From assembly GCA_021773395.1 (NCBI GenBank), contig JAJFKB010000005.1, positions 1 through 64,000 of the forward strand: a stretch of 64,000 nt of DNA. Direction: 5' to 3'. This document shows positions 42,557-52,153 of the stretch, in pieces. The notes beneath the pieces were generated by a model that was not told the origin of the DNA, searched no databases, and saw nothing but the letters and a program-made list of their open reading frames with translations. The translations under genes were made by a program, and so were the position numbers. Each line of letters begins with the position of its first letter. Positions within the stretch are counted from its first letter, which is position 1. This DNA is from Gammaproteobacteria bacterium. Lineage in GTDB: Bacteria; Pseudomonadota; Gammaproteobacteria; Pseudomonadales; IMCC2047.

Positions 42557-43396
42557 ATGCCATATTTAACTGATTTATCACATCAGGTGAAGGTTGCCCT
42601 TAGCGATACCCTGAATAGGCTGATTAGCCAGCTGCCAGATATTTTAGGTGCACTGATTTTGCTTTTGGTGGGCTGGTTGCTGGCAAGACTGGTGCGCACT
42701 GCCACCATTAAAGGACTTAAATTGCTCAATGGATTGCTCGAGCGGGTGCTGAGTGGCCGTTCTCGGGCAGTGGTTCGATTTTCCAGTGGTATTAACCGGC
42801 TGTTGGGCACCGTTTTATTCTGGATTACGCTCTTTATTTTCTCTACCTTTGCTCTGCGCATTGCCGGGCTGGAAGGAGTCGCTGCCTGGCTGGAAGGGAT
42901 AGTCGATTATTTACCCTCAATCTTGACCGGTGGCTTAATTATTCTGGCTGGGTATATTTTGAGTTCTCTGGTAAAGGAGGTCACGCTTGCCACGGCCTAT
43001 TCTGCAGAGATGGCGGAGGCAGAGTTAATCAGTCGTTTAGCGCAAGCGATTACCTTTATCACGGCATTGATAATTGGGATGGGGCAGGCCGGTGTTGATA
43101 CCAGCTTTATTACGATTATGTTAGGGGTATCAACAGCGACTCTGTTGGCAGGGTTTGCACTTGCATTTGGTTTTGGCGCCAAGACGCTAGTGAGTAATCT
43201 TGTTGCAGCACATTATCTGAAAGATTTGGTGGAACCGGGACAAAGAGTACGTATCGGCGATTGTGAGGGGCGCGTGCTCGATTTATCTGCAACCGTTGTA
43301 ATCCTCGAAACCGAAGAGGGAAGAACATCCATTCCGGCGAAATTGTTCCATGAGCAGGCAATGTCTGTGATATTGATGGATAGCAAAAATGAGTGA
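42557..43396 (+). CDS. MscS-like channel, divergent second copy
   Basis: From the ATG at 42557 (GGAG upstream) the protein has 279 residues and about five membrane helices, including a repeated conserved helix (DILGALILLLVGWLLARLVRTATIKGL and YLPSILTGGLIILAGYILSSLVKEV). It then has an MscS-like pore helix (LGVSTATLLAGFALAFGFGAKTLVSNLVAAHYL) and a short beta domain (VEPGQRVRIGDCEGRVLDLSATVVILET). It lacks the large C-terminal cage of MscS and stops soon after the beta domain. It may form a smaller channel or modify the first one. The end overlaps the next gene by eight bases. Confidence 0.85.
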   Translation: MPYLTDLSHQVKVALSDTLNRLISQLPDILGALILLLVGWLLARLVRTATIKGLKLLNGLLERVLSGRSRAVVRFSSGINRLLGTVLFWITLFIFSTFALRIAGLEGVAAWLEGIVDYLPSILTGGLIILAGYILSSLVKEVTLATAYSAEMAEAELISRLAQAITFITALIIGMGQAGVDTSFITIMLGVSTATLLAGFALAFGFGAKTLVSNLVAAHYLKDLVEPGQRVRIGDCEGRVLDLSATVVILETEEGRTSIPAKLFHEQAMSVILMDSKNE

Positions 43397-44264
43397 TTTG
43401 GATCTCATTAGCCTGACCTTTCTTAAGCGCCAGCCTAAGGCTGCGGCAGAGTTGCTTCGCGATTTTTCGCCGCAGCAGTGTGCCGATTATTTAATTGAGG
43501 TACCTGTCGAGCATCTGACACCGGTGATTCATCAAATGGCTAGTTGGCCAGCCGCACGAGTGGTATCACTACTGCCTGAACCTTTGATTGCAGAGATTCT
43601 ACGCGCACTGCCATATGCTGATTCCGAAACGCTGTTGCGCTTGATGACGCAGGAGTTACGTGACGCGGTACTTAAGGAGTTACCATCATCGTTGGCGAAA
43701 AGTATTAGCCGCAAACTGGTGTATCCCCTCAGCACAGTAGGTGCATGGATGGATGCTAATGTACCCTTTTTCACGCCAGATAATTCTGTGGATGATTGTC
43801 TTGAATTGGTCAAGAGCCAGCAAAGTCGGCTTGCCAGTGTCTTGGTCGTGGTGGATTACGCGCGTCATTTGGTGGGGCTGGTTGAGGTAGAAAAACTGCT
43901 TACAAGCGATGGCCAGCTATTGCTATCCGAATTGATCGACACAAAGGTTGAACCCTTAACGACAAGGGCGACCTTGTGGGAGGTGAAGGAAAACGATGGT
44001 TGGATCAGTTTTCCAACCTTGCCCGTTGTTGGACGCAATAATATCCTGTTGGGTGTGCTCTCGCACAGCGCGATGCAAAAAGGGTTGGCAAAACCTCAGG
44101 GCTCGTCGCATCAGAATTTGAAGTTCTCTATGGTTGCGCATATGGGAAGATCTTTTCTAGTCGTTTTGGTGGGGTTGTTGGAAGTTATATCAGGGGTTTC
44201 CGGCTATGATCTGGGCAAGCGCACAACCTTGGCGCCCGAACAGAAGGGTTTTGGCAATGACTAG
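43389..44264 (+). CDS. MgtE-like N-domain/CBS protein without the transport domain
   Basis: The 291-residue protein carries an MgtE-type N-terminal helical domain (FSPQQCADYLIEVPVEHLTPVIHQM...ARVVSLLPEPLIAEILRALP). A CBS pair follows (VDDCLELVKSQQSRLASVLVVVD...HLVGLVEVEKLL; LPVVGRNNILLGVL). One hydrophobic segment near the C terminus (FLVVLVGLLEVISGV) is all that remains where MgtE has five membrane helices. It overlaps the genes on both sides by eight bases, and a full MgtE follows. The pair look like sisters from a duplication in which the first lost its channel. A regulatory or dimer-partner role in Mg2+ sensing is likely. Confidence 0.75.
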   Translation: MSDLDLISLTFLKRQPKAAAELLRDFSPQQCADYLIEVPVEHLTPVIHQMASWPAARVVSLLPEPLIAEILRALPYADSETLLRLMTQELRDAVLKELPSSLAKSISRKLVYPLSTVGAWMDANVPFFTPDNSVDDCLELVKSQQSRLASVLVVVDYARHLVGLVEVEKLLTSDGQLLLSELIDTKVEPLTTRATLWEVKENDGWISFPTLPVVGRNNILLGVLSHSAMQKGLAKPQGSSHQNLKFSMVAHMGRSFLVVLVGLLEVISGVSGYDLGKRTTLAPEQKGFGND

Positions 44265-45564
44265 TACTTCGGTGGATATCAGTCAGGAGTTGAGCCGGCG
44301 ATTTCTACAGGATTTTCCTGTGGATGCGGCGTTACAGTTGGAGAGGATGTCCATCGAGAAAATCATCGCCCCACTGAGCGAGCAGCCCGCAGAAGTCCTG
44401 GCGTCGGTTTGGAGTTGTCTGGTGCCTCGTTTTGCTGCCGCGCTCACGTTGTCGTTACCGGTGGTGTTGGCCGATGAGCTGCTTACTCAAATAGCGCCAA
44501 ATACTGCGGTGAGAATACTATCGCAAATGACGGAATTGCAGAGCAAGCAAATCCTGGATCGACTTGATAGCGCCATCCAAAATGATTTGTCGCGCCTGAT
44601 GTCCTATCCGGAAGGGAGTGCAGGACGTTTAATGGATACCCGGGTCGCCACTTATCGTAGCTCCATGTGCGCACAAGAGGTGCTTGACTCGTTACGTGGC
44701 ACTACTATGAAAACGGCCCGTTCGCTCTATACAGTTGATGATGAGGGGCATGCGGCAGGCCGGGTATTATTGCAGGATGTAGCTCTGGCAGAGGCTCAGC
44801 AAACGTTACAGATGCTGGCGCGACCAATAAGAGCGACAGTGCAGGCCGTTGCCACTCAAGAGGAGGTGGCCGAGCTGTTTGCCAAACATGCTTTATTGGA
44901 TCTTCCGGTAGTGGACATCAATGGTGTGATCCTTGGTGTAATTGTGCATGCCAGTCTGCTGCAGACAGTTCAGGAAGATACTTCAGCAGACATACAGGCC
45001 ATGGTTGGTGCAAGTAGAGAGGAACGGGCGCTATCCAGTCCTTTATTTGCCGTTAAAAAGAGGATGCCCTGGTTGCAGGTAAACCTGTTGACCGCCTTTA
45101 TGGCGGCAGCAGTGGTTGGCCTTTTTGAGGAAACTATCGCTCAGGTAACAGCGTTAGCTATTTTGCTGCCCGTAGTTGCGGGGCAGTCTGGAAATGCAGG
45201 CGCACAGGCCCTGGCTGTGACTATGAGGGGGCTGGCGTTGAGAGAAATATCTATACGGCATTGGGTTATTGTGATGTTTAAGGAGGTTCGTGTCGGTCTG
45301 CTCAATGGCTTATGCGTTGCACTAACCTGTGGTTTAGGTGTCTACATCTGGAGTGGATCGCTCGGCTTGGTAGTGGTCATTGGTTTGTCGATGGTAATTG
45401 GCATGACGGCTGCAGGCTTTGCAGGTGCTCTGGTGCCGATCACGCTGGTGCGTTTGGGACAGGATCCTGCCCAGTCATCTTCGATTGTTTTGACTACTGT
45501 CACTGACGTAGCTGGTTTCTTTTCTTTTCTCGGTATTGCCACTTTGCTGATGAGTTATCTGTGA
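44257..45564 (+). CDS. mgtE: MgtE-family magnesium transporter
   Basis: The 435-residue protein has the N domain (residues about 10-130), the CBS pair (SYPEGSAGRLMDTRVATYRSSMCAQEVLD is the classic linker) and five membrane helices. The pore region has LLPVVAGQSGNAGAQALAV and QDPAQSSSIVLTTVTDVAGFF, the residues that bind and pass Mg2+. The ATG overlaps the previous stop by eight bases; a longer start inside that gene is less likely. It imports Mg2+ down the membrane potential, gated by internal Mg2+. Its stop overlaps the rimB-like start (GTGA). Confidence 0.93.
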   Translation: MTSTSVDISQELSRRFLQDFPVDAALQLERMSIEKIIAPLSEQPAEVLASVWSCLVPRFAAALTLSLPVVLADELLTQIAPNTAVRILSQMTELQSKQILDRLDSAIQNDLSRLMSYPEGSAGRLMDTRVATYRSSMCAQEVLDSLRGTTMKTARSLYTVDDEGHAAGRVLLQDVALAEAQQTLQMLARPIRATVQAVATQEEVAELFAKHALLDLPVVDINGVILGVIVHASLLQTVQEDTSADIQAMVGASREERALSSPLFAVKKRMPWLQVNLLTAFMAAAVVGLFEETIAQVTALAILLPVVAGQSGNAGAQALAVTMRGLALREISIRHWVIVMFKEVRVGLLNGLCVALTCGLGVYIWSGSLGLVVVIGLSMVIGMTAAGFAGALVPITLVRLGQDPAQSSSIVLTTVTDVAGFFSFLGIATLLMSYL

Positions 45565-46016
45565 ATATGGTGCCCGCGAAATTTAAATCGAAATCAATCA
45601 TCGGCTGGCGAGAGTGGTGCGTTTTTCCAGAATTAGGTTTACCGGAGGTGTTAGCGAAAATTGATACAGGTGCCAAAACATCCTCGTTACACGCTTTTAA
45701 AATAGCTGTTTTTGTACGTGATGGTCAGGATTGGGCACGCTTTAAAGTACACCCGGTACAGCGACATCGCTATCCGGAAATTAGTTGTGAGGCACCGATC
45801 ATTGATGAACGTGCGGTAACCAGCTCCAACGGAAAGGCCGAGAGTCGTTTAGTGGTACTGACCACTATGACGCTGGGTTTATCTTCTTTTAAAACAGAAT
45901 TAACACTGACAAATCGGGATGATATGGGCTTTCGTCTTTTAATAGGCAGGCAATCTTTGAATAAACGCTTTGTAGTTGATCCCTCTCTGTCCTTTACTCT
46001 GGGCGACAGGGATTAG
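45561..46016 (+). CDS. rimB: RimB-like retropepsin-type protease (putative zinc protease family)
   Basis: This 151-residue protein has the aspartic protease motif DTGAKTSSLHA (D35) after IGWREWCVFPELGLPEVLAKI. The C-terminal half has NRDDMGFRLLIGRQSLNKRFVVDPSLSF, all typical of the family annotated as ATP-dependent zinc protease. In Pseudomonas the homologue RimB works with RimK in controlling glutamate tails on ribosomal protein S6. The GTG start overlaps the mgtE stop by four bases; an ATG two codons later is an alternative. It lies 38 bases before rimK. Confidence 0.8.
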   Translation: MNMVPAKFKSKSIIGWREWCVFPELGLPEVLAKIDTGAKTSSLHAFKIAVFVRDGQDWARFKVHPVQRHRYPEISCEAPIIDERAVTSSNGKAESRLVVLTTMTLGLSSFKTELTLTNRDDMGFRLLIGRQSLNKRFVVDPSLSFTLGDRD

Positions 46017-46054
46017 CAAATTGATCCGCGTAAGCGGAAACTTGGGATAATTTT

Positions 46055-46966
46055 ATGAAAATCGCAATACTGTCACGAAAAAAATCACTTTACTCAACCC
46101 GCCGACTGGTGGAAGCCGCTGAAGCGAGGGGACACACTGTCAGAGTCCTGGATCACCTGCATTGTTTTATGGACATCACTTCTGACAAGCCCAGCATTCA
46201 CTTTAAAGATGAAGAGTTTGATCGCACAGATTTTGATGCGGTAATTCCGCGTATCGGTGCATCGGTCACTTTTTATGGAACGGCTGTGGTGCGTCAGTTT
46301 GAAATGATGAACGTCTATTCAGTGAACGAATCGGTGGCAATCAGCCGTGCCAGAGATAAGTTAAGGTCGTTACAACTGTTATCGCGCAAAAAAGTGGGTA
46401 TACCAGCCACGGCTTTTGCCCACTCACCGGATGATATAAATGGTTTAATTCGCGAAGTTGGTGGCGCTCCATGCGTGATTAAGTTGCTTGAAGGAACCCA
46501 GGGAATTGGTGTGGTACTCGCGGAAACGAAGAAGGCCGCAGAAAGTGTGATTCAGGCCTTTATGGGCCTCAAATCCAATATATTGGTCCAGGAGTTTATC
46601 AAAGAGTCCAAAGGTTCTGACCTGCGTTGCTTTGTGGTGGGTGGAAAAGTGATCGCGGCAATGCAGCGTACCGCACCGGAGGGCGAATTCCGCTCCAATA
46701 TTCACCGGGGAGGCACTGCAAAATTGGTCAAGTTGTCGGCAGCCGAAAGGCGCACAGCCGTGAACGCAGCAAAAGTAATGGGGCTCAATGTCTGCGGTGT
46801 CGACCTGCTTCGTTCTGCGCGTGGGCCTCTGGTAATGGAGGTTAATTCCTCTCCGGGTCTGGAGGGTATTGAAGGAGCCACTAAAAAAGATATTGCCGGG
46901 TTGATTATTGAATTTATTGAGAATAATGCCAGCCCCAATAAAACCAAAACCAGAGGTAAGGGATAG
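46055..46966 (+). CDS. rimK: Ribosomal protein S6 glutamate ligase
   Basis: The 303-residue ATP-grasp ligase begins [27 protein letters not shown]. It has [17 protein letters not shown] for nucleotide binding, [32 protein letters not shown] and the Mg2+ site [14 protein letters not shown], all matching RimK. It adds glutamates to the C terminus of S6 and so tunes ribosome composition; in pseudomonads its activity responds to c-di-GMP. Here it sits in the same gene row as osmotic and Mg2+ channels, which is a notable partnership. The next gene starts one base after its stop. Confidence 0.95.
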   Translation: MKIAILSRKKSLYSTRRLVEAAEARGHTVRVLDHLHCFMDITSDKPSIHFKDEEFDRTDFDAVIPRIGASVTFYGTAVVRQFEMMNVYSVNESVAISRARDKLRSLQLLSRKKVGIPATAFAHSPDDINGLIREVGGAPCVIKLLEGTQGIGVVLAETKKAAESVIQAFMGLKSNILVQEFIKESKGSDLRCFVVGGKVIAAMQRTAPEGEFRSNIHRGGTAKLVKLSAAERRTAVNAAKVMGLNVCGVDLLRSARGPLVMEVNSSPGLEGIEGATKKDIAGLIIEFIENNASPNKTKTRGKG

Positions 46967-46967
46967 T

Positions 46968-48014
46968 ATGGCACGCGCGCCCTTCAGTATCTGCGGAGAA
47001 ACTATTCAACCAGGGCAGCGGGCAACTTTGGCGCTGGGGTTGCCCTCCCAGTCATCCTATACGCCACTATCGATGCCGGTACATGTCATTCACGGCAAGC
47101 GAGCAGGACCAGTGGTCTTCATTTCGGCGGCCATTCATGGTGATGAGATAAATGGGATTGAGATTATTCGACGAATTCGTCATACCAAGGCGGTTGAAAA
47201 GCTACGAGGAACCCTGATTTGTGTGCCAATTGTCAATGTTTACGGGTTTTTTAATCATACCCGTTATCTGCCCGATCGAAGAGACCTGAATCGATCTTTT
47301 CCCGGCAGTAAACATGGGTCATTGGCATCCCGGGTTGCGCGTATCTTTGCCGAGGAAGTGGTGGATAAGTCAACCCATGGTATAGACCTTCATACGGGCT
47401 CGAATCATCGCTCGAATTTACCTCATATCCGTGCCAACCTGGATAGCGAAGCGTGCGCACTTCTGGCCAGATCCTTTGGTGCGCCAGTCATTATCAACGC
47501 GAATCTCCGGGATGGATCTCTGCGTCAGTATGCAATGGATAAAGGTTTGTTGATGCTGTTGTACGAAGCAGGAGAGGGGTTAAGGTTTGATAATCTGTCT
47601 ATTAGGGCAGGTGTTCGTGGTGTTTTGAATGTACTGCGTACTTTGGGAATGTTACCCAAGCGTAAAGTCGTGAAGGAGGAAAGGGTCATTGAGGCTCGTT
47701 CTTCCCAGTGGGTGAGGGCATCTCAGGCAGGCTTGTTGAGAATCGAGGCGCCCCTGGGAGCACGGGTGATGTCCGGGCAAGTCATTGGGCGTATTGCAGA
47801 TAGTATCGGCGAGAATGAAGCCGACGTAATTTCACCGGTGACCGGCATTATCATTGGGCGGAATAATCTGCCGGTGGTGAATGAAGGTGATGCGCTGTTT
47901 CATATTGCTACATTTGATAACTCTGTCACGGCGGTTAAGGCGATCGAAAGCTTTCAGGGTACCCATATTGAGGGGCTTGATCAGGGCGATTATCCGGATC
48001 CAGCCGTGATATAA
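46968..48014 (+). CDS. AstE/aspartoacylase-family zinc hydrolase beside rimK
   Basis: The 348-residue protein has the M14-like zinc site of the succinylglutamate desuccinylase/aspartoacylase family: HGDE (H57, E60) in AAIHGDEINGIEIIRRI and H142 in DLHTGSNHRSN. RDLNRSFPG is the substrate-binding arginine block. The C-terminal 80 or so residues form a lipoyl-like beta domain (IEAPLGARVMSGQVIGRIAD). The ATG one base after the rimK stop was chosen over an earlier one inside rimK. Enzymes of this family cut amide bonds to acidic amino acids, so trimming of glutamate tails or of a related peptide is an attractive but untested role. It closes the nine-gene row. Confidence 0.82.
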   Translation: MARAPFSICGETIQPGQRATLALGLPSQSSYTPLSMPVHVIHGKRAGPVVFISAAIHGDEINGIEIIRRIRHTKAVEKLRGTLICVPIVNVYGFFNHTRYLPDRRDLNRSFPGSKHGSLASRVARIFAEEVVDKSTHGIDLHTGSNHRSNLPHIRANLDSEACALLARSFGAPVIINANLRDGSLRQYAMDKGLLMLLYEAGEGLRFDNLSIRAGVRGVLNVLRTLGMLPKRKVVKEERVIEARSSQWVRASQAGLLRIEAPLGARVMSGQVIGRIADSIGENEADVISPVTGIIIGRNNLPVVNEGDALFHIATFDNSVTAVKAIESFQGTHIEGLDQGDYPDPAVI

Positions 48015-48062
48015 TTCTTCTGCTACAGCATTGCCGGTAAACCCGTTTTAGGGAAGAGTGTA

Positions 48063-50729
48063 ATGATGACTACTACGCATAAGTTTGACACGTTTAAGCA
48101 ATTTAAGGTCAATAACCGCCATTATGGGTACTATGATTTACGTTCCAGCGAGTTACAGCGCTTGGGTGATGTTAATCGATTGCCTTTCTCCATCAAAATT
48201 CTACTAGAAAATCTGTTGCGCAATGCGCCCTCCAATCCTGATGCCGAGCAAGATATCAAGGCAATGATTGGCGGCGATGGCGGTCGGCCGAGCCGTGAAA
48301 TACAGTTCTACCCGGCGCGAGTGCTGATGCAGGATTTTACCGGGGTGCCAGCGGTTGTTGATCTGGCGGCGATGAGGAGGGCGATGGTAGACAGAGGTGA
48401 GAATCCGCAGAAAGTTAATCCAGTGACTCCGGTCGATTTAGTGATCGATCATTCAGTGAGTATTGATGCTTTCGCCTCGCCCTCGGCATTTGCTGAAAAT
48501 GTTAAAAAGGAGATGTCTAGGAATCTGGAACGCTATCAATTTTTAAAGTGGGGTCAAGCTTCTCTGGAAAATTTCAGAGTAGTGCCTCCCGGTACCGGTA
48601 TTTGTCACCAGGTAAATCTGGAATATTTAGCGAAAGTGGTATGGACAGCGGAGCAAAGCGATCTGCCGGTAGCCTATCCCGATACCCTGGTGGGTACTGA
48701 CAGCCACACTACCATGATCAATGGTCTAGGCGTGCTGGGTTGGGGGGTGGGTGGTATTGAAGCTGAAGCTGCGATGTTAGGGCAGCCGATATCCATGCTG
48801 ATTCCCAAAGTTGTCGGCTTTGAACTCAAAGGCCGGTTACGTGAGGGTGTTACGGCAACGGATTTGGTGCTGCGCGTGGTTGAGATTCTGCGCCAGCAGG
48901 GAGTGGTTGGAAAGTTTGTGGAGTTCCATGGTGAAGGCTTGTCTACGCTGACATTGGCGGATCGAGCAACGATTGCCAATATGGCACCCGAATACGGTGC
49001 AACCTGCGGAATATTCCCTGTAGATAGCCTGACACTTGAATACCTGGAACTGACCGGTCGCGACAAGGAACAGCTTGAGTTGGTGGAAAGCTATTGCAAG
49101 CTTCAGGGCCTTTGGCTGGATCAGCATAGCGCAGTGCCTATCTTTGATGAAGTGGTCGGTCTGGATCTTGATACGGTCACAGCCAGTCTCGCCGGGCCTA
49201 AACGCCCTCAGGATCGGGTAACGTTAGCTGGGCTGAAACCTGCTATGCAAAGTGTGCTGGAATTGCAGGGCAAACAAGGGCAGGAAAATCAGGCCTTTGA
49301 TCTGCAGGGTAGTGCAGAGCCAATGCACCAGGGTGATCTGGTTATTGCGGCCATTACATCCTGTACCAACACCTCCAATCCTGCGGTGATGCTGGCGGCA
49401 GGTTTGGTGGCTAAAAAAGCCGTTGCTTTCGGATTAAGTCGCAAACCCTGGGTCAAAACCTCGTTAGCCCCCGGCTCCAAGGTTGTCACCGACTATTTGG
49501 CAAAAGCAGGTTTGCAGGATGCTCTTGATCAGCTGGGATTTAATCTTGTGGGGTACGGTTGCACCACCTGTATCGGCAATTCCGGGCCTCTGCCTGATAA
49601 TGTGACCCGCTGTGTTAAGGAAAATGACCTGGTGGTCGCTGCTGTTTTGTCAGGCAACCGAAATTTTGAAGGTCGCATCCATCCGCTAGTGGAGGCTAAC
49701 TGGTTAGCGTCGCCGCCACTGGTGGTTATTTTTTCACTGGTTGGCACATGTTCTATAGATCTTGAAGTGGAACCGGTAGGGTTGGGGAAAAACGGGAAAG
49801 CGGTATATCTCAGAGATCTCTGGCCAACCAGTAAAGAGATTCAACAGGCGATGCTGAGTATTGATCAAGATATGTTCAAGCGACGTTATGGGCAGGTCTT
49901 TGCGGGTGATGAGAGCTGGCAGTCGATTGAAGTGGCGAGTGGTGAAACCTATGAGTTTAAGCCGCAATCCAGCTATATTCGGTTGCCACCATTTTTCGGT
50001 GAGCAATATACCGCAGCGAAGAATACCAACCTGATGGATTTAAGGATTCTTGCCCTATTTGGTGATTCAGTTACTACTGATCATATTTCACCCGCCGGAA
50101 CCATTCCTGCCGACAGTCCTGCTGCCGATTACTTGCGAAGTATGGGTGTTAAAGAGATAGATTTTAATTCCTACGGTTCCAGGCGGGGTAATCACGAGGT
50201 AATGATGCGCGGTACCTTTGGCAATATCAGGATACGCAATCTAATGGTACCGGATATCGAGGGCGGCTATACGCGTATTTCAGGCACATATGAGAGGCAG
50301 TTTATCTATGATGCCGCCATGCAGTATTTAGAGCGGGGGATATCAACGGTGATCTTCGCCGGGAAAGAATATGGAACCGGTTCGAGCCGCGACTGGGCAG
50401 CAAAGGGGACATTATTGCTAGGGGTCAAGGCGGTTGTCGCAGAAAGCTTTGAGCGCATTCATCGATCCAACCTGATTGGTATGGGCGTGTTGCCGTTGCA
50501 ATTTCCGTCTGGGTTGAGCTTGCAATCACTATCCTTAACCGGTGATGAGCAAATCGATATACTGGGGCTTGATAAAGCGCTGCAACCCGGGCAACAGATT
50601 CAACTGGTGATTAGACGTGACCAGCAGGTCATCAAGAAAATTGATGTGTTGTTGCGCCTAGATACCATCAGCGAAACAGATTACTTTCTAGCTGGAGGTA
50701 TTTTGCCCGATGTACTTAATCAGCTTTGA
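48063..50729 (+). CDS. acnA: Aconitate hydratase A
   Basis: The 888-residue protein is full length for the AcnA/IRP1 type. The cluster cysteines lie in ITSCTNTSNP and YGCTTCIGNSGPLP, and active-site stretches include LVGTDSHTTMINGLGVLGWGVGGIEAEAAM and EYGTGSSRDWAAKG. It interconverts citrate and isocitrate in the TCA cycle through a [4Fe-4S] cluster. GGGAAGAG precedes the first of two adjacent ATGs. FumC follows nine bases after its stop, so the two TCA enzymes are very likely one transcript. AcnA-type enzymes are the stress-resistant form in enterobacteria. Confidence 0.97.
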   Translation: MMTTTHKFDTFKQFKVNNRHYGYYDLRSSELQRLGDVNRLPFSIKILLENLLRNAPSNPDAEQDIKAMIGGDGGRPSREIQFYPARVLMQDFTGVPAVVDLAAMRRAMVDRGENPQKVNPVTPVDLVIDHSVSIDAFASPSAFAENVKKEMSRNLERYQFLKWGQASLENFRVVPPGTGICHQVNLEYLAKVVWTAEQSDLPVAYPDTLVGTDSHTTMINGLGVLGWGVGGIEAEAAMLGQPISMLIPKVVGFELKGRLREGVTATDLVLRVVEILRQQGVVGKFVEFHGEGLSTLTLADRATIANMAPEYGATCGIFPVDSLTLEYLELTGRDKEQLELVESYCKLQGLWLDQHSAVPIFDEVVGLDLDTVTASLAGPKRPQDRVTLAGLKPAMQSVLELQGKQGQENQAFDLQGSAEPMHQGDLVIAAITSCTNTSNPAVMLAAGLVAKKAVAFGLSRKPWVKTSLAPGSKVVTDYLAKAGLQDALDQLGFNLVGYGCTTCIGNSGPLPDNVTRCVKENDLVVAAVLSGNRNFEGRIHPLVEANWLASPPLVVIFSLVGTCSIDLEVEPVGLGKNGKAVYLRDLWPTSKEIQQAMLSIDQDMFKRRYGQVFAGDESWQSIEVASGETYEFKPQSSYIRLPPFFGEQYTAAKNTNLMDLRILALFGDSVTTDHISPAGTIPADSPAADYLRSMGVKEIDFNSYGSRRGNHEVMMRGTFGNIRIRNLMVPDIEGGYTRISGTYERQFIYDAAMQYLERGISTVIFAGKEYGTGSSRDWAAKGTLLLGVKAVVAESFERIHRSNLIGMGVLPLQFPSGLSLQSLSLTGDEQIDILGLDKALQPGQQIQLVIRRDQQVIKKIDVLLRLDTISETDYFLAGGILPDVLNQL

Positions 50730-50738
50730 GTTCGGTAC

Positions 50739-52100
50739 ATGAAATACAGGGTAGAGCAGGACAGCCTCGGCAAAATCGAAGTGCCAGAGGAAGCGCTTTA
50801 TGGCGCTCAGACACAACGGGCACTCGATAATTTTCCGGTAAGCGGGCTGCGTATGCCTCGACCCTTTATCAGGGCGCTGGGTTTGATCAAGGCCTGCGCG
50901 GCCATTACTAACGGCAAGCTAAATCAGCTGGATCCGGAAATCGCTGAGGTTATTAGTAAGATAGCTTTGCAAGTCTCGGCGGGTGAATATGATGATGCCT
51001 TCCCGGTGGATATCTTTCAAACCGGGTCGGGTACCAGCACTAATATGAACATCAACGAGGTAATTGCCACGCTGAGCAGCAAGCAGCTGTCGCGGCCGGT
51101 GCACCCGAATGACGAGGTAAATCGGGGGCAGAGTAGTAATGATGTAATTCCATCGGCGATTAATATCAGCCTGGTGTTGCAGTTGCAGGAAGGACTGCTG
51201 CCGGCAGTGCGGCATTTGCAGGAGAGTATCGACAAGCGGGCATCTGCTACGCAGGATGTGATAAAGATTGGGCGCACTCATTTGATGGACGGCATGCCGT
51301 TGACTCTGGCACAGGAATTGAGCGGATGGTCCAGTCAAATCGGTCATTGTTTTGAGTCTCTTACAGAGACATTACCTAGATTGTATCAGCTGGCGCAGGG
51401 GGGCACTGCGGTGGGTACGGGCGTCAACACTGACCCTGATTTTGCCCGTATTTTTGCGATCGAATTGTCTTCCCTGACAGGCTTTCCTTTCGAACCAACC
51501 CCCAGTTTTTTTGAAGCGCTCAGCTTTCAGGGAAGCAGTGTCGAACTATCGGGTAAATTAAAGCTGCTTGCCGTTGCGCTGATGAAAATCGCTAACGATT
51601 TGCGGTGGATGAACAGCGGGCCTTTAGCCGGATTGGCGGAAATTGAGCTGCAGGCATTACAACCGGGAAGTAGCATTATGCCTGGTAAGGTGAACCCGGT
51701 TATTGCTGAATCTGCGGCGATGGTTGCAGCCCAGGTTATCGGTAATGATACGGTTGTAACCGTTGCGGGGCAGTCAGGTAATTTTCAATTGAATGTGATG
51801 TTGCCGGTCATCGCATGGAATCTCCTGCAAAGCGTTGAATTGCTGACAAACACCTGCAATTTGCTGGCGGATAAAGCGATCTCTACCTTTAAGATTTGTG
51901 ATCAAAATATTGCTCGTCAGCTAAAGAGTAACCCGATACTGGCGACAGCGCTCGCACCGCTGCTGGGCTATGAAAAAGCCGCAGAAATTGCCAAGCGTGC
52001 TTACGCGGAACGTCGGCCAGTGGTTGATGTGGCCGAAGAATTGACGGACCTGTCTCGTCACGAGCTGGAAAAACTGCTCGATCCTCTAAAGCTTGTTTAA
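50739..52100 (+). CDS. fumC: Fumarate hydratase class II
   Basis: The 453-residue protein carries the superfamily signature GSSIMPGKVNPV and active-site pieces QTGSGTSTNMNINEV, HPNDEVNRGQSSNDVIPSA and KIGRTHLMDGMPLTL. This is the iron-free class II fumarase that hydrates fumarate to malate. Pairing with acnA suggests a TCA segment that can be set according to iron or oxidative stress. Its transcript converges on the psiE-like gene over a short region with two hairpins. Confidence 0.95.
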   Translation: MKYRVEQDSLGKIEVPEEALYGAQTQRALDNFPVSGLRMPRPFIRALGLIKACAAITNGKLNQLDPEIAEVISKIALQVSAGEYDDAFPVDIFQTGSGTSTNMNINEVIATLSSKQLSRPVHPNDEVNRGQSSNDVIPSAINISLVLQLQEGLLPAVRHLQESIDKRASATQDVIKIGRTHLMDGMPLTLAQELSGWSSQIGHCFESLTETLPRLYQLAQGGTAVGTGVNTDPDFARIFAIELSSLTGFPFEPTPSFFEALSFQGSSVELSGKLKLLAVALMKIANDLRWMNSGPLAGLAEIELQALQPGSSIMPGKVNPVIAESAAMVAAQVIGNDTVVTVAGQSGNFQLNVMLPVIAWNLLQSVELLTNTCNLLADKAISTFKICDQNIARQLKSNPILATALAPLLGYEKAAEIAKRAYAERRPVVDVAEELTDLSRHELEKLLDPLKLV

Positions 52101-52153
52101 CCCGAATATTTCGGCAGTACGCCTAAAATAGCTCTGAAGCCCCTATCCCTACA

